A stretch of 9,624 nucleotides of DNA, taken from positions 1-9,624 of the forward strand of contig DAHWKH010000042.1 of NCBI GenBank assembly GCA_027343725.1, written 5' to 3'. The stretch comes from Acidiferrobacteraceae bacterium. GTDB lineage: Bacteria > Pseudomonadota > Gammaproteobacteria > Acidiferrobacterales > Acidiferrobacteraceae. Position numbers and translations under genes: made by a program. Under the pieces are notes generated by a model. The model was not told where the DNA came from, ran no database searches, and saw only the letters and a program-made list of their open reading frames with translations. This document shows, piece by piece, positions 1-8,942 of the stretch; position 1 is the first letter of the stretch, and each line of letters starts with the position of its first letter.

Positions 1-2187
<2,187 letters not shown>

Positions 2188-2196
2188 GATAGGGGC

Positions 2197-2224
2197 GGCG
2201 GCCTCTGTCTTGACAGGGGCCGCC
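2197..2224 (+). promoter_or_regulatory. Perfect-arm hairpin behind rpoC
   Basis: An inverted repeat starts nine bases after the rpoC stop. The left arm is GGCGGCCTCTGTC (2197-2209), the right arm GACAGGGGCCGCC (2212-2224), and the spacer is TT. All 13 positions pair, one as U.G; in RNA the innermost pair would probably open to give a four-base loop. No run of T follows the right arm, so it is not a standard intrinsic terminator. It could protect the rpoC mRNA end, slow polymerase, or be read as a structured DNA element, because the -35 box of the next promoter lies inside it. The pairing is read directly from the sequence; the role is inferred. Confidence 0.75.
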
Positions 2225-2238
2225 ACAATGCCTAAAAT
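2210..2238 (+). promoter_or_regulatory. Sigma70-type promoter for rpsL-rpsG-fusA-tuf
   Basis: A perfect -35 box TTGACA (2210-2215) and a near-perfect -10 box TAAAAT (2233-2238, one mismatch to TATAAT) are separated by exactly 17 bases. Transcription would start near 2242-2245, giving a leader of about 63-66 bases before rpsL. The bases after the -10 box (CGCGCACC) form a GC-rich discriminator, a feature of ribosomal promoters that ppGpp and DksA repress in Proteobacteria. It is the best promoter match I found in the window. It implies that the str-type genes have their own start besides any read-through from rpoBC. Promoter strength and the exact start site are inferred. Confidence 0.85.
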
Positions 2239-2307
2239 CGCGCACCTTTGGAGCCAGGCCCGTTTGTGCATAGGGGTCTTGGGTCCGTGTTCGCATCGGA
2301 GCGAGGA

Positions 2308-2682
2308 ATGCCCACGATTAACCAGTTGGTCCGGAAACCGCGGACACAGCCGCACAAGAAGACCACCGTGCCGGCCCTGAATGCCTGCCCCCAGAAACGG
2401 GGTGTTTGTACGCGGGTTTATACGACGACTCCGAAGAAGCCGAACTCCGCCCTTCGGAAGGTCGCGCGCGTGCGCCTGACGAACGGCTACGAGGTCACGA
2501 GTTATATCGGTGGCGAAGGCCACAATCTTCAGGAGCACTCGGTGGTTCTGATCCGCGGCGGGCGCGTGAAGGACCTGCCGGGCGTACGCTACCACACGGT
2601 GCGGGGATCGCTCGATACCGCGGGTGTCGCCGATCGGCGCCAAGGGCGCTCCAAATACGGAGCCAAACGCCCGAAGTCGTAA
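2308..2682 (+). CDS. rpsL: 30S ribosomal protein S12
   Basis: This encodes S12 (124 residues), a decoding-centre protein of the small subunit that monitors codon-anticodon pairing. The sequence matches the family throughout: MPTINQLVRK at the N-terminus, CPQKRGVCTRVYTTTPKKPN at 27-46, and GGRVKDLPGVRYHTVRG further on. Lys43 and Lys88, where streptomycin-resistance changes usually occur, are both present, so the protein looks like the drug-sensitive form. Asp89, the residue methylthiolated by RimO in many bacteria, is also present. The ATG at 2308 is chosen because it gives the family N-terminus and has GGAG (2298-2301) six bases upstream. An in-frame ATG at 2248 would add 20 residues unlike any S12. 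It is the first gene after the promoter at 2210-2238. Confidence 0.99.
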   Translation: MPTINQLVRKPRTQPHKKTTVPALNACPQKRGVCTRVYTTTPKKPNSALRKVARVRLTNGYEVTSYIGGEGHNLQEHSVVLIRGGRVKDLPGVRYHTVRGSLDTAGVADRRQGRSKYGAKRPKS

Positions 2683-2703
2683 AGAGGGTCTGAAGGGCCA
2701 GGT

Positions 2704-2736
2704 ACGCCGCACTGTGTGCGGCGTTTTCTCGTTTTT
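2704..2736 (+). terminator. Terminator-like hairpin between rpsL and rpsG (possible attenuator)
   Basis: ACGCCGCAC (2704-2712) pairs perfectly over nine bases with GTGCGGCGT (2716-2724) around a TGT loop. It is followed by a T-rich stretch: TTTT at 2724-2727, CTCG, then TTTTT at 2732-2736. This has the form of an intrinsic terminator with an interrupted U tract. Because rpsG, fusA and tuf follow without an obvious new promoter, full termination is unlikely; partial attenuation or mRNA-end protection is more plausible. In E. coli the rpsL-rpsG gap carries the S7 autoregulatory target, so this hairpin may overlap such a site. I see the structure; its efficiency is unknown. Confidence 0.65.
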
Positions 2737-2756
2737 CGCAGGTTAAAGGTCGATAT

Positions 2757-3227
2757 ATGCCGAGAAGAAGAGAGGTGCCGAAACGGCCGACGCGTCCCGA
2801 TCCCAAATACGGGAGCGAGCTGCTCACGAAGTTCATGAGCGTGGTCATGAAGAGCGGCAAGAAATCGATTGCCGAAAAGATCATATACGGCGCCCTTGAC
2901 ACCATTGCCCAGCGCGGCAAGGCCGAACCCTTGAGCGTGTTCCAGCAGGCGATCGACAACGCCAAGCCCCTGGTCGACGTCAAGAGCCGGCGGGTCGGCG
3001 GCGCGACCTATCAGGTCCCGGTCGAGGTCCGCCCTGGCCGGCAGTTGGCGCTCGCCATGCGCTGGGTGGTCGAGGCGGCGCGCGGTCGCAGCGAGAAGTC
3101 CATGGGGGCGCGGCTTGCGGGCGAGCTCCAGGATGCCGCGGAGCGGCGCGGCAACGCCGTCAAGAAGCGGGAAGAAGTCCACCGCATGGCAGAAGCCAAT
3201 AAGGCGTTCTCGCATTATCGTTGGTGA
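2757..3227 (+). CDS. rpsG: 30S ribosomal protein S7
   Basis: S7 (156 residues) nucleates assembly of the 30S head by binding the 3' domain of 16S rRNA, and it lines the E and P sites. Family landmarks are MPRRREVPKR at the start, KFMSVVMKSGKKSIAEKI, the VGGATYQVPVEVRPGR hairpin segment, ALAMRWVVEAAR, and the ending VHRMAEANKAFSHYRW. The length matches the common bacterial form that stops at this tryptophan, without the extra tail of E. coli K-12 S7. The ATG at 2757 has AAAGG (2745-2749) seven bases upstream. Translation ends at TGA (3225-3227), followed directly by a second in-frame TGA, a tandem stop. In enterobacteria S7 is the translational repressor of this operon; whether that holds here cannot be read from the sequence. 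Confidence 0.99.
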   Translation: MPRRREVPKRPTRPDPKYGSELLTKFMSVVMKSGKKSIAEKIIYGALDTIAQRGKAEPLSVFQQAIDNAKPLVDVKSRRVGGATYQVPVEVRPGRQLALAMRWVVEAARGRSEKSMGARLAGELQDAAERRGNAVKKREEVHRMAEANKAFSHYRW

Positions 3228-3257
3228 TGAATCGCAATTTCGCGTAAGGATCAGGCT

Positions 3258-5357
3258 GTGGCTCGGACAACACCCATTGAGCGTTACCGCAACATCGGCA
3301 TCATGGCGCATATCGACGCCGGGAAGACGACGACCACGGAGCGCATCCTGTTCTATACCGGTGTCTCGCACAAAATCGGCGAGGTCCATGAGGGCGCGGC
3401 CGTCATGGACTGGATGGAACAGGAGCAGGAGCGGGGCATTACCATCACCTCCGCCGCCACCACGTGCTTCTGGAAGGGGATGGCCCTCAACTATCCCGAA
3501 CACCGCATCAACATCATCGACACCCCCGGGCACGTCGACTTCACCATCGAGGTCGAGCGCTCGCTGCGGGTGTTGGATGGGGCCTGCGCCCTGTTCTGCG
3601 CGGTCGGCGGCGTCGAACCGCAGTCCGAGACCGTCTGGCGGCAGGCCAACAAGTACGGCGTGCCGCGCATCGCGTTCGTGAACAAGATGGATCGCGCGGG
3701 CGCGAATTTCCTGCGGGTGGTGGAGCAGATTCGCGTGCGCCTGGGCGCCGTGCCGGTCCCGGTCCAGCTGCCACTCGGCGCCGAGGAGCGCTTCCAGGGG
3801 GTGGTCGACCTCCTGAAGATGAAGGCGATCTATTGGGACGACACGACCCAGGGCATGAAGTTCGAGGAGCGCGACATCCCGGAGGCCATGCGCGCCGAGT
3901 GCGAGACGTGGCGGGAGCGCATGGTCGAGGCCGCGGCCGAGGCGAACGACACGCTCATGGACAAATACCTGGGCGGCGAGGCCTTGTCCCTCGAGGAGAT
4001 CAAGGCGGGCCTCAGGGCGCGCAGCCTGGCCTCGGAGATCGTCGTGACCCTGTGCGGCTCGGCGTTCAAGAACAAGGGCGTCCAGTCGATGCTGGACGCG
4101 GTCATCGATTATCTGCCGTCGCCGAAAGAAAAGGCGGCCATCAGCGGTCACCTCGACGACAAAGACGGGACCCTCGCGGAGTGCCCGGCGGACGACAACG
4201 CCCCGTTCGCGGCGCTGGCGTTCAAGATCGCGACCGACCCGTTCGTGGGCCAGCTGGTCTACTTCCGCGTGTACTCCGGGGTCTTGAACAGCGGCGACTC
4301 GACCTTCAATCCGGTCAAGGGCAAGAAGGAGCGGATCGGGCGCATCTTGCAGATGCACGCCAACGACCGCGTGGAGATCAAGGAGGTGCGCGCGGGTGAC
4401 ATCGCCGCCGCCGTGGGCCTGAAGAACGTCACGACCGGTGACACCTTGTGCACACCCGATCGCGTCATCACGCTCGAGCGCATGGAGTTCCCGGAGCCGG
4501 TGATCTCGCAGGCGGTGGAGCCGAAGACCAAGGCCGATCAGGAAAAGATGGGCATCGCGCTCGGGCGGCTTGCGCAGGAAGACCCGTCGTTCCGGGTGCG
4601 CAGCGACGAGGAGTCCGGGCAGACCATCATTTCGGGCATGGGCGAGCTGCACCTCGAGATCCTGGTGGACCGCATGAAGCGCGAGTTCGGGGTCGAGGCG
4701 AGCGTGGGCAAGCCGCAGGTCGCCTACCGCGAGACCATCCGCCGGAAGGTCGAGCAGGAGCACAAGTTCGCAAAGCAAAGCGGCGGCCGTGGGCAATACG
4801 GACACGTCTTTTTGCGCATCGAGCCGCAGGAGCCGGGCAAGGGCTTCGAGTTCGTCGACGAGATCAAGGGCGGCGTGGTCCCGCGGGAGTACATCCCGGC
4901 GGTCGAGAAGGGGGTGCGCGAGGCGCTCGAGCGCGGCATCCAGGCGGGGTTCCCGGTGGTGGACGTGAAGGTGAGCCTCTATTACGGGTCCTACCACGAG
5001 GTCGACTCCTCGGAAAACGCGTTCAAGATGGCCGCCAGCATGGCGTTTCGCGAGGGTTGCCTGAAGGCCGACCCGGTGCTGCTCGAGCCGATCATGGCGG
5101 TCGAGGTGGTGACGCCGGAAGAGTACATGGGGAGCGTGAACGGCGATTTGAGTTCGCGCCGGGGCGTGATTCAGGCGATGGAGGAGGCGCCGGCCGGAAA
5201 GGTCGTGCGCGCTGAGGTGCCGCTCGCCGAGATGTTCGGGTATGCGACGTCGTTGCGCTCGGCGACCCAGGGGCGGGCGACCTATGCCATGGAGTTCAAG
5301 CGCTATGCGGTCGCGCCGAGCAATATCGCCGATCAGGTGATCAAGAAAGCGAGTTAA
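3258..5357 (+). CDS. fusA: Elongation factor G
   Basis: EF-G (699 residues) is the GTPase that drives translocation of tRNA and mRNA on the ribosome and, with RRF, ribosome recycling. The G domain carries the P-loop AHIDAGKT (17-24), switch I RGITI (59-63), DTPGHVDF (88-95, catalytic His92) and NKMD (142-145). Domain II follows, then domain III (GMGELHLEIL), domain IV from about residue 490 (SGGRGQYGHV near 510-520) and domain V (LRSATQGRA near the end). No truncation or insertion is visible, and the length is normal for the family. The GTG start at 3258 gives the standard N-terminus MARTTPIERYRNIGI and has TAAGGA (3245-3250) seven bases upstream. It lies 30 bases after rpsG and 34 before tuf, so the three are surely co-transcribed. 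Confidence 0.99.
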   Translation: MARTTPIERYRNIGIMAHIDAGKTTTTERILFYTGVSHKIGEVHEGAAVMDWMEQEQERGITITSAATTCFWKGMALNYPEHRINIIDTPGHVDFTIEVERSLRVLDGACALFCAVGGVEPQSETVWRQANKYGVPRIAFVNKMDRAGANFLRVVEQIRVRLGAVPVPVQLPLGAEERFQGVVDLLKMKAIYWDDTTQGMKFEERDIPEAMRAECETWRERMVEAAAEANDTLMDKYLGGEALSLEEIKAGLRARSLASEIVVTLCGSAFKNKGVQSMLDAVIDYLPSPKEKAAISGHLDDKDGTLAECPADDNAPFAALAFKIATDPFVGQLVYFRVYSGVLNSGDSTFNPVKGKKERIGRILQMHANDRVEIKEVRAGDIAAAVGLKNVTTGDTLCTPDRVITLERMEFPEPVISQAVEPKTKADQEKMGIALGRLAQEDPSFRVRSDEESGQTIISGMGELHLEILVDRMKREFGVEASVGKPQVAYRETIRRKVEQEHKFAKQSGGRGQYGHVFLRIEPQEPGKGFEFVDEIKGGVVPREYIPAVEKGVREALERGIQAGFPVVDVKVSLYYGSYHEVDSSENAFKMAASMAFREGCLKADPVLLEPIMAVEVVTPEEYMGSVNGDLSSRRGVIQAMEEAPAGKVVRAEVPLAEMFGYATSLRSATQGRATYAMEFKRYAVAPSNIADQVIKKAS

Positions 5358-5391
5358 AACCAGAAACGATTCAGTCCGAGAGGTACCCACG

Positions 5392-6582
<1,191 letters not shown>

Positions 6583-6600
6583 GATCTTCTGAAAGAGTTA

Positions 6601-6676
6601 AGGCCAGTAGCTCAATTGGTAGAGCGTCGGTCTCCAAAACCGAAGGTTGGGGGTTCGATTCCCTCCTGGCCTGCCA
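6601..6676 (+). tRNA. tRNA-Trp (anticodon CCA)
   Basis: The full cloverleaf can be drawn. The acceptor stem AGGCCAG (6601-6607) pairs with CTGGCCT (6666-6672). The D arm is GCTC/GAGC (6610-6613/6622-6625). The anticodon stem TCGGT/ACCGA has loop CTCCAAA and anticodon CCA at 6634-6636. The T stem GGGGG/CCCTC has loop TTCGATT. The discriminator base is G (6673), as in other bacterial tRNA-Trp, and the 3' CCA (6674-6676) is encoded. It begins 18 bases after the tuf stop with no room for a full promoter, so it must be cut from the tuf-secE transcript, presumably by RNase P and 3' nucleases. A tRNA-Trp between tuf and secE is the usual arrangement in many beta- and gammaproteobacteria. Confidence 0.98.
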
Positions 6677-6705
6677 TTCGTCCTCATGAAGGTGGGCGTG
6701 CGTCG

Positions 6706-7050
6706 ATGGGAGAGAAGGTTAAACGGATTCTGGCCGCGGTGTTACTCGTGGGCGGAGTCGCCGGGTATTATATCCTGGCAGGGCAACCCGAATTGTGGCG
6801 GGTGCTTGCGGTTCTGGCCGGCATCGTGCTGGCGATCGTTGTCGCGATGCAGTCCGAAGCGGGCCGCCATGCGTGGGCCTTCGTCAAAGAGTCCCGCGTC
6901 GAATTGAGCAAAGTGGTCTGGCCGAACCGCAAGGAGACGATACAGACGACGGTCGTCGTCATCGCCCTGGTGGTGGCGACCGCGGTATTTCTGTGGATCG
7001 TGGACCTGGGCTTGATCAAGGGTGTCAGCATGCTGACCGGGAGTTCGTGA
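6706..7050 (+). CDS. secE: Preprotein translocase subunit SecE
   Basis: SecE (114 residues) is the small inner-membrane clamp that holds SecY together in the SecYEG protein-export channel. Three hydrophobic segments are visible at about residues 8-25, 31-48 and 82-104. Between the second and third lies the conserved amphipathic stretch with ELSKVVWPNRKE (66-77), the family signature. Three transmembrane helices mark the enterobacterial type; many other bacteria have only the last one. The ATG at 6706 is chosen because it follows an AAGGTGG box (6689-6695) by ten bases. The frame continues upstream into the tRNA gene, but that extension is not protein-like. It sits 29 bases after tRNA-Trp and four before nusG, the near-universal secE-nusG pair. 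Confidence 0.97.
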   Translation: MGEKVKRILAAVLLVGGVAGYYILAGQPELWRVLAVLAGIVLAIVVAMQSEAGRHAWAFVKESRVELSKVVWPNRKETIQTTVVVIALVVATAVFLWIVDLGLIKGVSMLTGSS

Positions 7051-7054
7051 TCCG

Positions 7055-7585
7055 ATGATGCGTTGGTACGTGGTGCATGCCTTCTCGGGCTTCGAGAAGC
7101 ACGTGCAAAGAACCCTCAAGGAGCATATCGCGCGCGCGGGCATGCAGGACCTGTTCGGCGAGATCCTGGTGCCGACCGAGGAAGTGGTCGAGATGAAGAG
7201 CGGCCAGCGGCGGACGAGCGAACGCAAGTTTTTCCCGGGCTATGTCCTCGTGCGCATGGAAATGAATGACGAGTCGTGGCATCTCGTCAAGGCCGTGCCC
7301 AAGGTGAGCGGTTTCATCGGCGGTTCCGGGACGCGCCCGACGCCGATCAGCGACAAGGAAGCGGAGATGATTCTCCGCCAGGTGCAAGACGGGGTCGAGA
7401 AGCCGCGCCCGAAGTTCTCGTTCACGAGCGGCGAGCAGGTGCGGGTCATCGACGGGCCGTTCCTCGACTTCAATGGGACGGTCGAGGACGTGAACTACGA
7501 GAAGAGCAAGCTCAAGGTGTCGGTGTCGATTTTTGGTCGCCAGACGCCCGTGGAGCTCGATTTCAGTCAGGTCGAGAAGGCCTAA
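7055..7585 (+). CDS. nusG: Transcription termination/antitermination factor NusG
   Basis: NusG (176 residues) binds the RNA polymerase clamp, suppresses pausing, and links polymerase to Rho or to ribosomal protein S10. The N-terminal NGN domain begins WYVVHAFSGFEKHV (4-17) and includes RKFFPGYVLV and VSGFIGG. The C-terminal KOW domain starts near residue 124 (SGEQVRVIDGPFLDFNGTV) and ends ELDFSQVEKA exactly as in E. coli. Two ATG codons lie side by side at 7055 and 7058; either gives a normal protein, only one residue apart. The gene starts four bases after the secE stop, so translation of the two is probably coupled. No clear ribosome binding site of its own is seen beyond GGGAG (7040-7044) inside secE. 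Confidence 0.98.
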   Translation: MMRWYVVHAFSGFEKHVQRTLKEHIARAGMQDLFGEILVPTEEVVEMKSGQRRTSERKFFPGYVLVRMEMNDESWHLVKAVPKVSGFIGGSGTRPTPISDKEAEMILRQVQDGVEKPRPKFSFTSGEQVRVIDGPFLDFNGTVEDVNYEKSKLKVSVSIFGRQTPVELDFSQVEKA

Positions 7586-7600
7586 GGGTCTCAACGTTCA

Positions 7601-7627
7601 GGGGGAGCCGTGAGGCGTTCGCACCCC
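7601..7627 (+). promoter_or_regulatory. Candidate L1-binding leader hairpin upstream of rplK
   Basis: GGGG (7601-7604) can pair with CCCC (7624-7627). Inside it, GCC (7607-7609) pairs with GGC (7614-7616) around a GTGA tetraloop (7610-7613), leaving an asymmetric internal loop of GA opposite GTTCGCA. The run GGGAGCC followed closely by GTGA resembles, from memory, the L1 site of 23S rRNA. In E. coli, L1 represses the rplK-rplA mRNA by binding just upstream of rplK. The rplK ribosome binding site (7628-7634) begins right after the hairpin, as such control would need. The helices are short and the assignment is tentative. Confidence 0.4.
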
Positions 7628-7640
7628 GGAGGAGCCGGAA

Positions 7641-8072
7641 GTGGCAAAGAAGATTGACGCGTACATCAAACTGCAGGTGCCGGCGGCCAAGGCCACGCCC
7701 GGTCCGCCGATCGGCCCGGCGCTCGGTCAGCGCGGCCTCAACATCATGGAGTTCTGCAAGGCCTTCAATGCCCGCACGCAAGGGCTCGAGGAAGGGCTGC
7801 CGATCCCGGTCGTCATCACGGCCTACAGCGACAAGAGCTTTACTTTCGTCACCAAGACCCCGCCGGCCTCCATTCTGTTGAAGAAGGCGGCGGGCGTGAC
7901 GAGCGGCAGCAAGACGCCGCACACCCACAAGGTGGGCAAGGTGACGCGCGCGCAACTCGAGGAGATCGCGCGCGTCAAGATGCCGGATCTCAACACGACC
8001 GATCTCGAGGCGGCGGTGCGGTTGATCGCCGGCAGCGCGCGCAGCATGGGTCTTGAAACGGAGGGCCTGTAA
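7641..8072 (+). CDS. rplK: 50S ribosomal protein L11
   Basis: L11 (143 residues) binds the GTPase-associated region of 23S rRNA at the base of the L7/L12 stalk, affects factor binding, and is needed for RelA activation. The N-terminal domain has the proline-rich segment PGPPIGPALGQRGLNIMEFC (20-39) and GLPIPVVITAYSDKSFTF. The C-terminal RNA-binding domain includes KTPPASILLKKAAG and ends with IAGSARSMGLETEGL. The start is GTG at 7641, giving the standard MAKKIDAYIKLQV, with CGGAGGAG (7627-7634) six bases upstream. The stop TAA shares its last base with the ATG of rplA (TAATG), so rplA translation is very probably coupled to rplK, as it is in E. coli. Confidence 0.99.
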   Translation: MAKKIDAYIKLQVPAAKATPGPPIGPALGQRGLNIMEFCKAFNARTQGLEEGLPIPVVITAYSDKSFTFVTKTPPASILLKKAAGVTSGSKTPHTHKVGKVTRAQLEEIARVKMPDLNTTDLEAAVRLIAGSARSMGLETEGL

Positions 8073-8779
8073 TGGCGGTCACGAAGGGCGGTAAGCGTGT
8101 GCGCGGCCTGCGTGCGCTCATCGAGCGCGCGCGCCTTTATGCCTTGGACGAGGCGTTGACGCTCGTGAAGAAGACGGCAAGCGCCAAGTTCGACGAGTCG
8201 GTCGACGTCGCGGTGAACCTCGGGATCGATCCCCGAAAGTCGGACCAGAACGTGCGCGGCGCGGCGGTCATGCCGCGCGGGACCGGCAAGACGGTGCGGG
8301 TCGCGGTATTCGCCGAGGGCGAAGCGGCGCTCGCCGCGCGTAACGCGGGCGCGGATGTGGTCGGGTTCCAGGATCTCGCGGATCGGGTGCGGGCCGGGCA
8401 GCTGGATTTCGACGTCGCGATCGCGACCCCGGAGGCCATGCGCATCGTGGGTCAGCTCGGCCAGATCCTCGGGCCGAGGGGGCTCATGCCGAACCCGAAG
8501 GTCGGCACCGTGACCGCGAACCCCGCCAAGGCCGTCGAGAACGCCAAGGCCGGCCAGGTGCAGTATCGCGCGGACAAGGCCGGGATCGTGCACTGCGCGA
8601 TCGGCAAGACCTCGTTCACCGAGGAGGCCCTGAAGGAGAACCTGCTGGCGCTCCTGAATGCGCTGCACAAGGCCAAGCCCGCCGCCGCCAAGGGTGTGTA
8701 CGTGAAGCGCGTCACGCTCTCGACGACGATGGGTCCGGGCGTGCGCGTGGATCACGGGTCTCTCGCGCAGTCGCCGTAA
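8072..8779 (+). CDS. rplA: 50S ribosomal protein L1
   Basis: L1 (235 residues) forms the mobile L1 stalk of the large subunit near the E site and, in many bacteria, represses its own mRNA. Recognisable blocks are FDESVDVAVNLGIDPRKSDQ in domain I, VMPRGTGKTVRVAVFAEG leading into domain II, and ILGPRGLMPNPKVGTVT (the family signature). VQYRADKAGIVHCAIGK and TLSTTMGPGVRVD close the protein near the C-terminus. The length is typical. The ATG at 8072 overlaps the rplK stop by one base; GGAGGG (8060-8065) inside rplK lies six bases upstream and can serve as the ribosome binding site. The gene is followed by a 162-base structured gap before rplJ. Confidence 0.99.
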   Translation: MAVTKGGKRVRGLRALIERARLYALDEALTLVKKTASAKFDESVDVAVNLGIDPRKSDQNVRGAAVMPRGTGKTVRVAVFAEGEAALAARNAGADVVGFQDLADRVRAGQLDFDVAIATPEAMRIVGQLGQILGPRGLMPNPKVGTVTANPAKAVENAKAGQVQYRADKAGIVHCAIGKTSFTEEALKENLLALLNALHKAKPAAAKGVYVKRVTLSTTMGPGVRVDHGSLAQSP

Positions 8780-8801
8780 GAGGCGTAGGAAGTGGGAAGG
8801 T

Positions 8802-8874
8802 CCCGCCCGCGAGGGCGGGCGTCGAAGACCGCCGGTGCCGAAGAGGCTTAATCCCCCCAAGGCCGGCGCAGATG
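8802..8874 (+). promoter_or_regulatory. Ribosomal protein L10 leader (L10-L7/L12 mRNA target)
   Basis: The rplA-rplJ gap folds like the E. coli L10 leader as I remember it. CCCGCCC (8802-8808) and GGGCGGG (8813-8819) form a seven-pair hairpin capped by a GCGA tetraloop. Next to it, CGTC (8820-8823) pairs with GATG (8871-8874, one G.U). Then comes an internal loop of GAAGAC (8824-8829) facing CA (8869-8870), then CGCCGG (8830-8835) pairs with CCGGCG (8863-8868). The loop contains CTTAATCC (8847-8854), also found in the E. coli leader. The asymmetric loop with AAGAC has the look of the kink-turn bound by L10. Binding of the L10-L7/L12 complex here is expected to repress rplJ-rplL translation; that is inference from the family. 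Confidence 0.87.
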
Positions 8875-8896
8875 GTGTCCGGGGCCTTGAAAGCCC

Positions 8897-8942
8897 GCGG
8901 ATCACCGGCCCCCGAACGGGGGCGAGAAAGGAGGTGATTCGT
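8897..8942 (+). promoter_or_regulatory. Helix that can mask the rplJ ribosome binding site and start
   Basis: GCGGATCACC (8897-8906) can pair with GGTGATTCGT (8933-8942) over ten positions, two of them G.U. It covers the 3' half of the Shine-Dalgarno box and the first base of the UUG start. Enclosed is a second hairpin, GCCCCC (8908-8913) with GGGGGC (8918-8923), loop GAAC. AGAAAGGA (8925-8932) stays in the internal loop. The Shine-Dalgarno region AGAAAGGAGGTGAT (8925-8938) would match the 16S rRNA tail over up to 14 bases. A competing pairing, GGGGCC (8881-8886) with GGCCCC (8907-8912), would break the inner hairpin. This suggests an on/off mRNA switch downstream of the L10 site; the pairing is seen, the switching is inferred. 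Confidence 0.65.

Noticed and set aside
2248..2307. A 20-residue N-terminal extension of S12 from an upstream ATG
   Set aside because: It is absent from the S12 family and lies almost at the predicted transcript start. The ATG at 2308 fits both family and ribosome binding site.
6616..6705. An N-terminal extension of SecE reaching back into the tRNA-Trp gene
   Set aside because: The extra 30 residues would be translated from the tRNA itself. The SecE start at 6706 has its own ribosome binding site and the right N-terminus.
8802..8819. The GC-rich hairpin after rplA as an intrinsic terminator
   Set aside because: No T run follows the stem (next bases are CGTCGAAG), and its place and neighbours match the first hairpin of the L10 leader.
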